DNA of 64,000 nt from Nocardia sienata NBRC 100364 (GCF_001613205.1 NZ_BDBX01000003.1:186001-250000); one strand, 5' to 3'; shown: positions 8,410 to 17,073, counted from the first letter of the stretch. Numbers and translations: made by a program. Notes: a model not told the origin generated them from the letters alone.

Positions 8410-8733
8410 ATGTGCCTGGCAGTTCCCGGAAAGGTACTCAGCCTCGAGGAGCGCGACGGCACGCTGATGTCGGTCGTCGATTTCGGCGGCGTGCACAAGG
8501 ACGTATGCCTGCAGTACATCCCGGATGCCGCGATCGGCGATTACGTCGTCGTACATGTGGGATTCGCCATCAACCGGCTGGACGAGGAATCGGCACTGGC
8601 GACCCTGGCCGAATTCGAACACCTCGGTGTGCTGAACGAGGAGTTCGCCGACGGATTCGCCGTCGCGGCCGCGCAGGCGGGAGTGGAGAACCCGGAAGCG
8701 CCGCGGCAGCGAGACCCCGAGGAGGAGCCGTGA
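8410..8733 (+). CDS. hypC: HypC-type hydrogenase maturation chaperone (second, extended copy)
   Basis: A 107-residue HypC paralogue beginning [12 protein letters not shown], with the essential Cys2. It is longer than the first copy because of a C-terminal extension of about 30 residues rich in Glu, Ala and Pro. GGAGAAGGAGG just upstream (8392-8402) is a strong ribosome site. It sits directly before hypD, whose GTG overlaps its stop by 4 nt; because HypC acts as a complex with HypD, this copy is the likelier general partner while the first copy may be specific for the large subunit. That division is inference. Confidence 0.93.
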   Translation: MCLAVPGKVLSLEERDGTLMSVVDFGGVHKDVCLQYIPDAAIGDYVVVHVGFAINRLDEESALATLAEFEHLGVLNEEFADGFAVAAAQAGVENPEAPRQRDPEEEP

Positions 8734-9842
8734 AATATCTCGACGAATTCAGTGACCCGCACTTGGCGAAGAAACTTCTCGACCGGATCCGAGCCACCAC
8801 CGACCGCCGGTGGGCGATCATGGAAGTATGTGGCGGGCAGACACATTCGATCATCCGGCACGGAATCGACCAGTTGCTGCCGGACCGGATCGAGATGATC
8901 CACGGCCCCGGCTGCCCGGTGTGTGTCACCCCGCTGGAGGTCATCGACAAAGCCCTCGAGATCGCCGCCCGGCCCGGGGTGATCTTCTGCTCCTTCGGCG
9001 ATATGTTGCGGGTTCCGGGCAGCGAGAAGGACCTCTTCCACGTCAAGAGCGAAGGCGGCGACGTCCGCGTGGTCTACTCGCCGCTGGACGCGCTCGAGCT
9101 GGCCAAGGCGAACCCGGACCGTCAGGTGGTCTTCTTCGGGATCGGCTTCGAGACCACCGCCCCGGCCAACGCGATGACCGTCTACCAGGCCCAGCGCCTC
9201 GGTATCGAGAACTTCTCCCTGCTGGTGTCGCATGTGCTGGTGCCGCCGGCGATCGCCGCCATCATGGAATCGCCGCAGTGCCGGGTGCAGGCGTTCCTGT
9301 TGGCCGGGCATGTGTGCACGGTGATGGGTACCCGGGAGTATCCCCCGCTGGCCCAGCGCTATCGGGCCCCCATGGTGGTCACCGGTTTCGAACCGCTGGA
9401 TATCCTCGAGGGCATCCGTCGCACGGTGGCGCAGCTCGAGGCGGGCCGGCACGAGGTGGAGAACGCCTATCCGCGCGCGGTATCGGAGGCCGGGAATCCG
9501 GCGGCCAAGGCCATGCTCGACGATGTCTTCGAGGTCACCGACCGGGCCTGGCGGGGCATCGGCGTGATCCCGGACAGTGGGTGGCGGCTGTCGCCGCGCT
9601 ACCGCGACTACGACGCCGAACACCGGTTCGCGGTAGACGATCTGCACGCGGCCGAATCGGCGATCTGCCGGTCCGGGGAGGTGCTGCAGGGTCTGATCAA
9701 ACCCACCGAATGCGCCGCGTTCGGCACGCAGTGCACACCGCGCAACCCGCTGGGCGCCACCATGGTCTCCTCGGAGGGCGCGTGTGCCGCCTACTACCTG
9801 TACCGCCGGCTGGACCAGCCCGCGGAGGTGGCCCATGCGTGA
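8730..9842 (+). CDS. hypD: Hydrogenase Fe(CN)2CO assembly protein HypD
   Basis: A 370-residue Fe4S4 scaffold on which the Fe(CN)2CO unit is built together with HypC and HypE. The family motifs are present: [13 protein letters not shown], the GIGFETTAP segment and C-terminal cysteines in [15 protein letters not shown]. The GTG at 8730 follows GGAGGAG (8721-8727) and overlaps the hypC stop; the protein begins VKYLDEF as HypD proteins do. The stop overlaps the hypE ATG by 8 nt. Confidence 0.96.
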   Translation: MKYLDEFSDPHLAKKLLDRIRATTDRRWAIMEVCGGQTHSIIRHGIDQLLPDRIEMIHGPGCPVCVTPLEVIDKALEIAARPGVIFCSFGDMLRVPGSEKDLFHVKSEGGDVRVVYSPLDALELAKANPDRQVVFFGIGFETTAPANAMTVYQAQRLGIENFSLLVSHVLVPPAIAAIMESPQCRVQAFLLAGHVCTVMGTREYPPLAQRYRAPMVVTGFEPLDILEGIRRTVAQLEAGRHEVENAYPRAVSEAGNPAAKAMLDDVFEVTDRAWRGIGVIPDSGWRLSPRYRDYDAEHRFAVDDLHAAESAICRSGEVLQGLIKPTECAAFGTQCTPRNPLGATMVSSEGACAAYYLYRRLDQPAEVAHA

Positions 9843-10914
9843 GGATCCGAGGACCCCGGCGGTGACGATCGATGCCGATGCGTGGGTCTGCCCGATGCCG
9901 CTGCGCGACGCACCGAACATCGTGATGGGTCACGGCGGTGGCGGGGCCATGTCGGGTGAGCTGATCGAGCACCTCTTCCTTCCCGCCTTCGGTGCCGCCG
10001 CCGACGCCGGCCTGGGGGATTCCGCGGTCGTCACGGTCGGCGGCACCCGACTGGCCTTCTCCACCGATTCCTTCGTCGTGAAACCGCTGGTGTTCCCGGG
10101 TGGTTCGATCGGCGAGCTCGCGGTGAACGGCACCGTCAACGATCTGGCCATGGCCGGTGCGCGGCCGCTGGTGCTGTCCACCGCGTTCATTCTCGAAGAG
10201 GGCACCGCGCTGTCCGAGATCGCCCAGGTGGCCGAGGCGCTCGGCACCGCGGCGTCGGCGGCCGGTGTCTCGCTGGTGACCGGCGACACCAAGGTCGTGG
10301 ACGCCGGGCACGGCGACGGCATCTTCGTCAACACCGCCGGTATCGGTGTCCTCGCCGACAGCGTCGATATCCGGCCCGAGCGCGCGGCCCCCGGCGATAT
10401 CGTCATGGTCAGCGGTGAGATCGGGGTGCACGGTATCGCGGTGATGAGTTGCCGCGAAGGCCTGGAGTTCGGGACGACGGTGCTCAGCGATACCGCCCCG
10501 CTGGGCGGCCTGGTGGCCGCGATGCTGGAAACGGGAGCCGATCTGCACGTACTGCGCGACCCGACCCGCGGCGGAGTGGCCGCGACGCTGAACGAGATCG
10601 CCCGTGCCGCCGGGACGGGGATCTCGCTGGACGAGACGGCACTACCGGTACCGGCCGCGGTACGAGATGCCTGCGGGCTGCTCGGCCTGGACCCGATGTA
10701 TGTCGCCAACGAGGGCAAATTGGTCGCTTTCGTACCGCCCGCGGACGCGGAGCGGGTACTGGCGGTGATGCGCGCCCATCCGCTCGGTGCGCATGCGGCG
10801 GTGATCGGCCGCTGTGTCGAAGAGCATCCGGGAATGGTGGTGGCGCGCACCGCGCTCGGCGGTACGCGGGTGGTCGACCTGCCCGCCGGTGAGCAGTTGC
10901 CACGGATCTGTTGA
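9835..10914 (+). CDS. hypE: Carbamoyl dehydratase HypE
   Basis: A 359-residue ATP-dependent enzyme that dehydrates its C-terminal thiocarbamate to thiocyanate and passes CN to the HypCD iron. It shows the PurM-like fold signatures ([38 protein letters not shown]) and ends exactly in PRIC, the C-terminal Cys that HypF carbamoylates. Start ATG at 9835 lies within the end of hypD, so the two are coupled. No HypA or HypB follows. Confidence 0.96.
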   Translation: MREDPRTPAVTIDADAWVCPMPLRDAPNIVMGHGGGGAMSGELIEHLFLPAFGAAADAGLGDSAVVTVGGTRLAFSTDSFVVKPLVFPGGSIGELAVNGTVNDLAMAGARPLVLSTAFILEEGTALSEIAQVAEALGTAASAAGVSLVTGDTKVVDAGHGDGIFVNTAGIGVLADSVDIRPERAAPGDIVMVSGEIGVHGIAVMSCREGLEFGTTVLSDTAPLGGLVAAMLETGADLHVLRDPTRGGVAATLNEIARAAGTGISLDETALPVPAAVRDACGLLGLDPMYVANEGKLVAFVPPADAERVLAVMRAHPLGAHAAVIGRCVEEHPGMVVARTALGGTRVVDLPAGEQLPRIC

Positions 10915-10965
10915 CACGGCGGGTCCGCGGGGACCGCCGCCCGGAAGGAACGAGGTACACCGACG

Positions 10966-12069
10966 GTGCGGAAATCGGTGGCGGCCCTGCGAGCGGGATG
11001 GGCGGATCTGGACTCCGCGCAGCGCCGCGGCGTGGCCGGGATGATCCTCACGATCGTCGCCTTGCACCTCATCGGCTTCGCGACACTGCTGTTCCTGGTG
11101 GTCCCGGGTGGCTATCTCGTGGACGGCGCCGTCTTCGGCGCCGGTCTCGGAATCACTGCCTACACCTTGGGTATGCGGCACGCGTTCGACGCCGACCATA
11201 TCGCCGCGATCGACAATACGACCCGCAAACTGGTGGCCGAGAACCAGCTACCGCTGTCGGTCGGTTTCTGGTTCTCCCTCGGGCATTCCACCATCGTGTT
11301 CGTGCTGGTCGCCCTGTTGGCGGCCGGCGTGAAGGCGCTCGCGGTCAATCTGCAGGACGACAATTCGCGGTTGCAGCAGTGGACGGGCGTCTTCGGTACG
11401 GGTGTGTCGGGTACCTTCCTCATCCTGATCGGGCTGCTGAACCTGGTGTCGCTGATCGGGATCTGGCGGGTGTTCCGCGGGATGCGCGGCGGTGCCTACG
11501 ACGAAGCCGAACTCGAACGCCGGCTCGATGACCGCGGCGCACTGAACCGCGTCTTCGGTCCACTCATGCGCGCGGTGCGCCGGCCCTGGCAGATGTATCC
11601 GGTCGGGTTGCTGTTCGGACTCGGTTTCGACACCGTCACCGAGGTGGGTCTGCTCGTGATCGCCGGTGGCGCGGCGGCCACCGACCTGCCCTGGTACGCG
11701 ATTCTCGTACTGCCCGTGCTGTTCTCGGCGGGTATGTCGCTGTTCGACGCCCTGGACGGGACATTCATGAACTTCGCCTACGGCTGGGCGTTCGCGGGCC
11801 CGGTCCGCAAGATCTACTACAACTTCGTGGTTACGGGCCTGTCGGTCGCGGTGGCCCTGTTGATCGGGGCGCAGGAGATCATTTCGATCCTGACCGAGAA
11901 GCTCGACCTCACCACCGGTCCGCTCGCCTGGATCGGTGCGCTCGATCTCGGCGCGATGGGATTCATCATCGTCGGGCTCTTCGTGCTGACCTGGGCTGCC
12001 GCCGCGGCCGTCTGGCGGTTCGGTGATGTCGAACAGCGGTGGCGGCGCGAAGTGCCGGTGGACCCGTGA
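10966..12069 (+). CDS. NiCoT-family nickel/cobalt permease (HoxN/NixA type)
   Basis: A 367-residue membrane transporter for high-affinity nickel (or cobalt) uptake. It has the NiCoT signature RHAFDADHIAAIDN (HX4DH motif in helix 2), a second motif LGHSTIVFVL and GLGFDTVTE, with about eight hydrophobic segments. The GTG at 10966 is preceded by GGAAGGA at a long distance and GAGG at 10 nt, so the start is fairly but not fully certain. It lies 51 nt after hypE in the same direction and overlaps the next gene by 4 nt, which ties it to supplying nickel for the hydrogenase. It also sits next to two nickel-efflux systems of opposite effect. Confidence 0.9.
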   Translation: MRKSVAALRAGWADLDSAQRRGVAGMILTIVALHLIGFATLLFLVVPGGYLVDGAVFGAGLGITAYTLGMRHAFDADHIAAIDNTTRKLVAENQLPLSVGFWFSLGHSTIVFVLVALLAAGVKALAVNLQDDNSRLQQWTGVFGTGVSGTFLILIGLLNLVSLIGIWRVFRGMRGGAYDEAELERRLDDRGALNRVFGPLMRAVRRPWQMYPVGLLFGLGFDTVTEVGLLVIAGGAAATDLPWYAILVLPVLFSAGMSLFDALDGTFMNFAYGWAFAGPVRKIYYNFVVTGLSVAVALLIGAQEIISILTEKLDLTTGPLAWIGALDLGAMGFIIVGLFVLTWAAAAAVWRFGDVEQRWRREVPVDP

Positions 12070-12833
12070 GCACGCCCGCCGCCGCCCGGGGAACCGAGAT
12101 GTTCGCCCGGTACGCCTACGCGCCCAACCGGCTCGGCTATTGCGGCCCGGCCGAGACGTCGGCCCTGCGCGGCGGCACCGCGGACCGGGTGCGGGCCGCG
12201 GCGCGCCATTTCACCGGGGCCTGGCCCTACCTGCGCGTGATGTCGCGTATGACCGGTATCGCCGATCCGCTGGATCATCGGCTCGTCGAGTCGTACTGGA
12301 TCGGCGGCGGCGTCGGCGCGGGACTGGATCCGGAGGCCTTCGTCACCGAGCTACTCGCCGTGATCGGCCCGGCCGCCGGGCACTATTGGCAGTACCTCGC
12401 CGACGAATCGCTGGCCGGTGAGGCGGCGGCCAATCACTGCTTCCACGTCTTCGGCATCTACCCCTGGACCCGGTTGCTCGGTCGCGGCGGGGAACAGCCT
12501 ATTCGCGTACTCGACTGCTGCCGGATCAGCTGGGCCACAGTGACGGCCAGGCACGGCGACGAACTGACGGTGCGGCGCCGCCGGCTGCGCTTCGACGCGG
12601 GCCGGTTGCTGCTGAGCGCGCCGGCGGCGCTGTCGGTGCCCGTGTGGGAGGACGGGTACTCCGCCGTGCCCGAGGCGGCGCCGGGGCAGCTGGTCGCCCT
12701 GCACTGGGACCGGCTGTGTGGCCTCCTGACTCCGGTACAGGCACGCACGCTCGCCGTGACGACCGCTCGGCAGCTGCGGGTCACCAACCGGAGACTGGCG
12801 GATCAGCCGACCGGCGTGGGCCACCGCCGATGA
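12066..12833 (+). CDS. DUF6390-like protein of hydrogenase clusters
   Basis: A 255-residue protein with no recognised catalytic motif, similar to what I recall as DUF6390, found in actinobacterial hydrogenase loci. It contains conserved segments MFARYAYAPNRLGYCGP, a HHF-free helical middle (YLRVMSRMTGIADPLDHRLVESYWIG shortened here to its theme) and NHCFHVFGIYPW, suggesting an all-alpha/beta soluble protein. The GTG start forms a GTGA overlap with the permease stop. Its last 31 nt overlap the end of the convergent MFS gene. It may act in nickel handling or hydrogenase assembly; unproven. Confidence 0.65.
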   Translation: MSTPAAARGTEMFARYAYAPNRLGYCGPAETSALRGGTADRVRAAARHFTGAWPYLRVMSRMTGIADPLDHRLVESYWIGGGVGAGLDPEAFVTELLAVIGPAAGHYWQYLADESLAGEAAANHCFHVFGIYPWTRLLGRGGEQPIRVLDCCRISWATVTARHGDELTVRRRRLRFDAGRLLLSAPAALSVPVWEDGYSAVPEAAPGQLVALHWDRLCGLLTPVQARTLAVTTARQLRVTNRRLADQPTGVGHRR

Positions 12834-14140
12834 TCGTCGTCGATGACGAAGGTGTGGGTGTGCCGGTAGCTGTTCGCGCCCACCGGTATCGCGTCGTGGA
12901 CATGCCCGGGATCGGTCCGTCCGTCGTGGACGTGGCCGAGTGCGGCGGGATCGTACCGGGGCCAGTACCGCACCGCCGCGGCCAGACCGGCGCCGGCGAC
13001 AAGGGCCAGTACGATCCAGGTGGTGGCGAACCCCGTCGAGGTGGCCAGCCGGCCCGCGAGCGGGTAGGTGATCAGCCAGCACAGATGCGACAGCGAGAAC
13101 TGGGCGGCGAAGAGGGCGGGCCGGTCCTTCGGGTGTGCGGAGCGCCGCAGCACCCGCCCGGCGGGAGTGATCGCCAGCCCGGTACCGGCGCCGATGAGTG
13201 CCCAGACCGCGAGGGCGGCGGTCCGGCTGTCGGGCACATACCGCGCCATCGCGATCGCGATCGCGATGGCGAGAACGAGAGTCGCCGCCCCGGCGAGCAC
13301 GATCGGGCGCTCACCGACCCGGTCCAGCACCCGGGGCAGCGCCAGGGCCGCGAGCATCGTGCCGAATCCGTTCGCCGCCAGCAGCACCGCGACATCGGCG
13401 GGCGAGCCGCCCAGCACATCGCGCACGTAGTTGACGGTATTGACCATCACCACCGACCCCACCGCGGCCACCACGAGGTTCACCCCGAGCAGCCCGCGTA
13501 GCCGCGGGGTCGCGGCGAAGATCCGCAGACCGGCGGCGGTCCGGTGCCATATCCCGGTCGCCGCGCGGCGGACCGGGTTCGGAATCGCCGTGCCGGCGAC
13601 CAGTATCGCGGAGACGAGAAAGCCCAGGGCCGTACCGGCGAACAGCCGGTGGAAATCCAGCACGGTGAGCAACAACGCCGCCAGCACCGGGCTGAGCAGG
13701 CTCTCCATCGTCGCGGCGAGTTGTGACGCGGACAGCGCCCGAGTGTATTCGCGTTCGTCGGGCAGGATATCGGGCAGCGTGGCCTGGAAGGCCGGGGTGA
13801 ACACGGCCGACGCCGTCTGCAGCACCGCGATCGACAAATAGACCTGCCATACCTCCTGCACGAATGGCAGGGTCAGTGTCGCGGCGACGCGCACGAGATC
13901 CAGTGCCACCAGCAACCCGCGTCGCGGCAACCGATCGGCGTAGGCCGCCGCCACGGGTGCGACGGTGACGTACACGGCCATCTTGATCGTCAGCGCGGTG
14001 CCGAGGACGAGGCCCGCGTCCTTCCCGGCCAATTGATAGGCGAGCAGTCCCAGCGCCACGGTGGCCAGACCGGTGCCGCACAGGGCCGATACCTGCGCCG
14101 CGAACAGGCGCCGGTAGGCGCGATGGGCGAACAGTGACAA
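12803..14140 (-). CDS. MFS exporter with histidine-rich C-terminal tail (probable Ni/Co efflux)
   Basis: A 445-residue, 12-helix major-facilitator transporter. The TTG at 14140 is chosen because GAGGAG lies 7 nt before it; a GTG 54 nt upstream has no ribosome site. Homologous sequence starts at LSLFAHRAYRRLFAAQ. After the last helix comes an unusual hydrophilic tail of about 50 residues with repeated metal-binding-like motifs: GHVHD twice, then YRHTHTFVIDDDHRRW. It is divergent from a KmtR-like nickel/cobalt sensor with under 50 nt between the starts, which points to metal-induced efflux. Substrate assignment is inference; drug efflux is the alternative but would not explain the tail. Confidence 0.8.
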   Translation of the reverse strand: MSLFAHRAYRRLFAAQVSALCGTGLATVALGLLAYQLAGKDAGLVLGTALTIKMAVYVTVAPVAAAYADRLPRRGLLVALDLVRVAATLTLPFVQEVWQVYLSIAVLQTASAVFTPAFQATLPDILPDEREYTRALSASQLAATMESLLSPVLAALLLTVLDFHRLFAGTALGFLVSAILVAGTAIPNPVRRAATGIWHRTAAGLRIFAATPRLRGLLGVNLVVAAVGSVVMVNTVNYVRDVLGGSPADVAVLLAANGFGTMLAALALPRVLDRVGERPIVLAGAATLVLAIAIAIAMARYVPDSRTAALAVWALIGAGTGLAITPAGRVLRRSAHPKDRPALFAAQFSLSHLCWLITYPLAGRLATSTGFATTWIVLALVAGAGLAAAVRYWPRYDPAALGHVHDGRTDPGHVHDAIPVGANSYRHTHTFVIDDDHRRWPTPVG

Positions 14141-14172
14141 CCCTGGACTCCTCGATCCGTGCCGAGCGGGAA

Positions 14173-14201
14173 GAATACGTGCTCGTGTACGCACACGATT
14201 C
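14173..14201. promoter_or_regulatory. Imperfect dyad in the kmtR-like/MFS divergent promoter
   Basis: GAATaCGTG (14173-14181) and CACGATTC (14194-14201) form an inverted repeat with one bulged base, with a smaller dyad CGTGT-ACGC-ACACG (14184-14197) inside. It straddles the proposed start of the KmtR-like gene and lies 33 nt before the MFS start, as expected for an autoregulated ArsR-type operator. No operator consensus was available to compare. Confidence 0.35.
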
Positions 14202-14535
14202 TAGTAGTCATTGGTCCGAGCTCCCGCCCCCGGATCTCGTGGACGCGGCCTCGACGGCACTGCGCATGCTGTCCGATCCCACTCGGCTGCGGCTGCTGTG
14301 GCTACTGAGCGGCGACGACGAACTGGATGTGGGTTCGCTGGCGGCCCGGGTATCGCTGGCCCGGCCGGCGGTCTCGCAGCATCTGGCCAAGCTCGAACTG
14401 GCCGGACTGGTGGTCCGGCGGCGGGCCGGCCGGCGCATGCTCTACCGCACCCGCGGTGGCCACGTGCGCCGTCTCCTGGTCGAAACCTTGAACGCCGCCG
14501 AACACCGGGTGCGCGGCATACCGGACCACGACTGA
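14185..14535 (+). CDS. kmtR: ArsR/SmtB-family metal sensor, KmtR-like
   Basis: A 116-residue winged-helix repressor expected to release DNA on binding Ni(II) or Co(II). The DNA-recognition helix is LARPAVSQHLAKLELAGLV. From memory of M. tuberculosis KmtR, whose ligands are His88, Glu101, His102, His110 and His111, the spacing is reproduced here: His93 (GGHVRR), Glu106, His107 (AEHR) and His115 (IPDHD), with Asp at the fifth place. The start is the GTG at 14185 because the peptide VYAHDSS aligns with the KmtR N-terminus MYADS; a GTG at 14179 with GGAAG 5 nt upstream is an alternative. Divergent from the MFS exporter, which is its likely target. Confidence 0.82.
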   Translation: MYAHDSSSHWSELPPPDLVDAASTALRMLSDPTRLRLLWLLSGDDELDVGSLAARVSLARPAVSQHLAKLELAGLVVRRRAGRRMLYRTRGGHVRRLLVETLNAAEHRVRGIPDHD

Positions 14536-14545
14536 GGTCCGACGC

Positions 14546-14561
14546 GCACCGGCGGCGGTGC
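14546..14561. terminator. Short hairpin between convergent kmtR-like and nmtR-like genes
   Basis: GCACCG-GCGG-CGGTGC, a perfect 6-bp stem in the 40-nt gap between two convergent genes. It has no T tract, so it is only a possible bidirectional terminator. Confidence 0.35.
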
Positions 14562-14575
14562 ATCGGCCGGGCGGT

Positions 14576-14938
14576 TCAGCCGGCCGCTTCGGGGCGGTCG
14601 GCGAGCCCCAGGCGGAGGTGTTCGCTGTGATAGATCGCCTCGTCGAGCAGCTGGGCGACATGGCTGTCGTAGAGGCTGTAGACGATGCTGCGTCCGCTGC
14701 GGGCGCCGGTGACCAGGCCGAGGTTGCGTAGAAGTCGTAGCTGGTGGGAGACGGCCGACTGTTCCATCCCCACCGCCGTCGCCAGTTCGGTCACCGGGAG
14801 GGGGCCCTGGCGCAATTCGCTCAGGATGAGCAGCCGGCTCGGCGTGGCCAGTGCCTGCAGAGTGGTCGCGACGCGGGCCGCCGCGTCCCCGTCCAACCGC
14901 GCGATCGGGCGGTCCCGGCCTTCGACCCCGTGTCCCAT
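14576..14938 (-). CDS. nmtR: Nickel/cobalt-sensing ArsR-family repressor NmtR
   Basis: A 120-residue repressor nearly colinear with M. tuberculosis NmtR. It starts MGHGVEG, giving the N-terminal Gly2-His3 ligands known for NmtR. The helix-5 ligands fall at exactly the same numbers: Asp91, His93, His104 and His107 (SLYDSHVAQLLDEAIYHSEH). The two C-terminal His of NmtR that I recall at 109 and 116 are Arg109 and Pro116 here. The ATG at 14938 is chosen over an upstream in-frame ATG at 14956 because the MGHG start is functional in NmtR. It is divergent from a CtpJ-like ATPase with a palindromic operator between, so it is predicted to repress both. Confidence 0.93.
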   Translation of the reverse strand: MGHGVEGRDRPIARLDGDAAARVATTLQALATPSRLLILSELRQGPLPVTELATAVGMEQSAVSHQLRLLRNLGLVTGARSGRSIVYSLYDSHVAQLLDEAIYHSEHLRLGLADRPEAAG

Positions 14939-14965
14939 AAGCAGACAGCATATCAACCAGCATAA

Positions 14966-14981
14966 ATGAAGACGTCTTCAT
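14966..14981. promoter_or_regulatory. Putative NmtR operator, perfect 16-bp palindrome
   Basis: ATGAAGACGTCTTCAT is its own reverse complement and lies 28 nt before nmtR and 51 nt before the ATPase gene. The TGAA/TTCA half-sites fit ArsR/SmtB-family operators (AT-rich 12-2-12 elements). A single shared operator controlling both divergent genes is the simplest reading. Confidence 0.75.
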
Positions 14982-15031
14982 GTGTTCTGTTATGGTCGGT
15001 GGATCGTTCGTTCCCGCTGTGGAGGTGACCT

Positions 15032-17017
15032 GTGGCCGTTCCGACGCGTACGCCCACCGATTCGACGCGCGTGCCCGCCGCCGTGGCCGGGCGCCGGACG
15101 AAACTGTTCGAGCTGCCCGAAACCCGTTGGGCCGCAACAGCGGTGATGCTCTTCGCGGCCGGAGTCGCGACGCAGCTGGCCGGTGGCCCGTCCTGGTCGT
15201 GGTGGGCGCTGTACCTGGCCTGCTACGCCGCGGGCGGGTGGGAACCCGCCGTGGCCGGACTGCGCGCGCTGTGGGAGCGAACGCTGGACGTGGATCTGCT
15301 GATGGTGGCCGCCGCGCTGGGCGCGGCGGCGATCGGGCAGGTGGCAGACGGTGCGCTACTGATCGTCATCTTCGCGACCTCGGGCGCGCTGGAGGCCTTC
15401 GCGAGCGCGCGGACCGAGGATTCGGTGCGCGGTCTGCTGGATCTGGCGCCGGATACCGCGACGCGGATCACCGCGAACGACGAGGAGGAGACGGTCCCGG
15501 TCACCGACCTCGAGATCGGCGATACGGTCGTGGTACGCCCCGGTGAACGGATCGCCGCCGACGCCACCGTGATAGCCGGTGGAAGCGAGGTCGATCAGGC
15601 CACCATTACCGGGGAGCCGCTGCCGGTGGACAGATCCGCCGGCGACGAGGTCTTCGCCGGCACCCTCAACGGCACCGGCGCCCTGTGGATCCGCGTCGAC
15701 CGCCTGGCGCAGGATTCGGTCGTCGCCCGGATCGCGGCTCTGGTCGAGCAGGCGAGCCGCACCAAGGCCCGCACCCAGCTGTTCATCGAGAAGATCGAGC
15801 AGCGCTACTCGGTGGCGATGGTGGTCGCCACCCTGGCGATATTCGTGGTGCCGCTGCTGTTCGGTGAGTCGCTGCAGCGGGCGCTGCTGCGCGCGATGAC
15901 CTTCATGATCGTGGCCTCCCCGTGCGCGGTGGTGCTGGCGACCATGCCCCCGCTGCTGGCCGCCGTCGCGACCGCCGGGCGGCACGGAGTACTCGTCAAG
16001 TCCGCCGTCGTGATGGAGCGCCTCGGGACCACCGACCTGCTCGCGTTCGACAAGACCGGAACCCTGACCCGCGGTGTTCCCGAACTAGTCGAGATACGGT
16101 GCACGACCGACTCGTTCGACGCCGACGCGGTCCTGCGGCTCGCGGCGGCAGTGGAACGGCCCAGCGAACACCCGCTCGCCGCGTCCATCGTCCGGGCCGC
16201 TCGCGAGCGCGGGCTCGACGTGCCCGTGGTCGGTGATTTCGCCGCCGAACCCGGTCGCGGAGTCAGCGCACGTGTCGGTGACCACCGCGTCGAGGTCGGA
16301 TCACCGGCGGTGCTGGTGGCGGCGCCCGCGCCCGGCGCGGATACCGAGACGGCCGCGGCCGCCGCGGCGGCCTTACAGGCGCGTGGTTGCACCGCGGTCG
16401 TGGTGACCTGCGACCACCGGCCGATCGGCGTCCTCGCCCTCGCCGACGAGATGCGCCCGGAGGCCGCCGCCGCGGTCATGGCATCGCGGCAGCTGACCGG
16501 GACGAACCCGGTGCTGCTGACCGGTGACAACCGGGTGGCCGCCGAGCGGCTGGCCACCCGGGTCGGCATCACCGATATCTGGGCCGAGTTGCTGCCCGCG
16601 GACAAGGTCGCCGCCGTCCGGCAGCTGCGGGCCGGCGGCGCAGCGGTGACCGTGGTGGGCGACGGGGTCAACGACGCGCCCGCCCTCGCGGCCGCGCACG
16701 CCGGTATCGCCATGGGCGGCGCGGGTTCGGATCTGACGCTGAGAACTGCCGATGCCGTGGTGGTCCGCGACGATCTCACCGCCATCCCCGCGGTGCTCGC
16801 GCTGGCCCGGCGGGCCCGGCGCATCGTGATCGCCAATCTGGCGATCGCCGCATCCTTCATCGCGGTGCTGGTGGTGTGGGATCTGGTGGGCACCCTGCCG
16901 CTACCGCTCGGCGTGGCGGGACACGAGGGCTCCACGATCATCGTGGGTCTCAACGGCCTGCGCCTGCTGCGCGGCGCCGCGTGGCGGCGAGCCATGGGAG
17001 CCGGCCCGGCCACCTGA
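15032..17017 (+). CDS. ctpJ: P1B-4-type metal-transporting ATPase, CtpJ-like
   Basis: A 661-residue heavy-metal efflux ATPase of the Co/Ni (P1B-4) subgroup. It lacks an N-terminal metal-binding domain, as that subgroup does. Motifs in order: actuator TGE (TITGEPLP, ~residue 192), the membrane SPC metal site (IVASPCAVV), phosphorylation DKTGTLT, the SEHPLA nucleotide-site motif, GDGVNDAPAL, and HEGST in the last membrane segments (GVAGHEGSTI). SPC together with HEGST defines P1B-4. The GTG at 15032 follows GGAGG by 6 nt. Divergent from nmtR; in mycobacteria NmtR controls CtpJ, so the regulation is predicted to be the same: induced by nickel or cobalt. Confidence 0.92.
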   Translation: MAVPTRTPTDSTRVPAAVAGRRTKLFELPETRWAATAVMLFAAGVATQLAGGPSWSWWALYLACYAAGGWEPAVAGLRALWERTLDVDLLMVAAALGAAAIGQVADGALLIVIFATSGALEAFASARTEDSVRGLLDLAPDTATRITANDEEETVPVTDLEIGDTVVVRPGERIAADATVIAGGSEVDQATITGEPLPVDRSAGDEVFAGTLNGTGALWIRVDRLAQDSVVARIAALVEQASRTKARTQLFIEKIEQRYSVAMVVATLAIFVVPLLFGESLQRALLRAMTFMIVASPCAVVLATMPPLLAAVATAGRHGVLVKSAVVMERLGTTDLLAFDKTGTLTRGVPELVEIRCTTDSFDADAVLRLAAAVERPSEHPLAASIVRAARERGLDVPVVGDFAAEPGRGVSARVGDHRVEVGSPAVLVAAPAPGADTETAAAAAAALQARGCTAVVVTCDHRPIGVLALADEMRPEAAAAVMASRQLTGTNPVLLTGDNRVAAERLATRVGITDIWAELLPADKVAAVRQLRAGGAAVTVVGDGVNDAPALAAAHAGIAMGGAGSDLTLRTADAVVVRDDLTAIPAVLALARRARRIVIANLAIAASFIAVLVVWDLVGTLPLPLGVAGHEGSTIIVGLNGLRLLRGAAWRRAMGAGPAT

Positions 17018-17058
17018 CGGGTGGCCGCGGACCCGCGCTGCCGGCGGATCGCCGTCTC

Positions 17059-17073
17059 CCGGCGCGTCGCCGG
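17059..17073. terminator. Hairpin between convergent ctpJ-like and thioesterase genes
   Basis: CCGGCG-CGT-CGCCGG, a 6-bp GC stem 42 nt after the ATPase stop. It has no T tract; a weak candidate in GC-rich DNA. Confidence 0.3.

Noticed and set aside
6429..8519. 696-codon antisense frame opposite hypF
   Set aside because: Mirror of a strongly coding strand; the product is Arg/His/Gly-rich without motifs, while the plus strand encodes a full HypF.
13240..13275. Repeated GCGATC units inside the MFS gene
   Set aside because: Codon repetition for Ala-Ile in a membrane helix (AIAIAIAMA), not a regulatory repeat.
12644..13501. Plus-strand frame across the MFS exporter gene
   Set aside because: Shadow of the minus-strand exporter, with low-complexity Arg/Gly/Pro product and no ribosome site.
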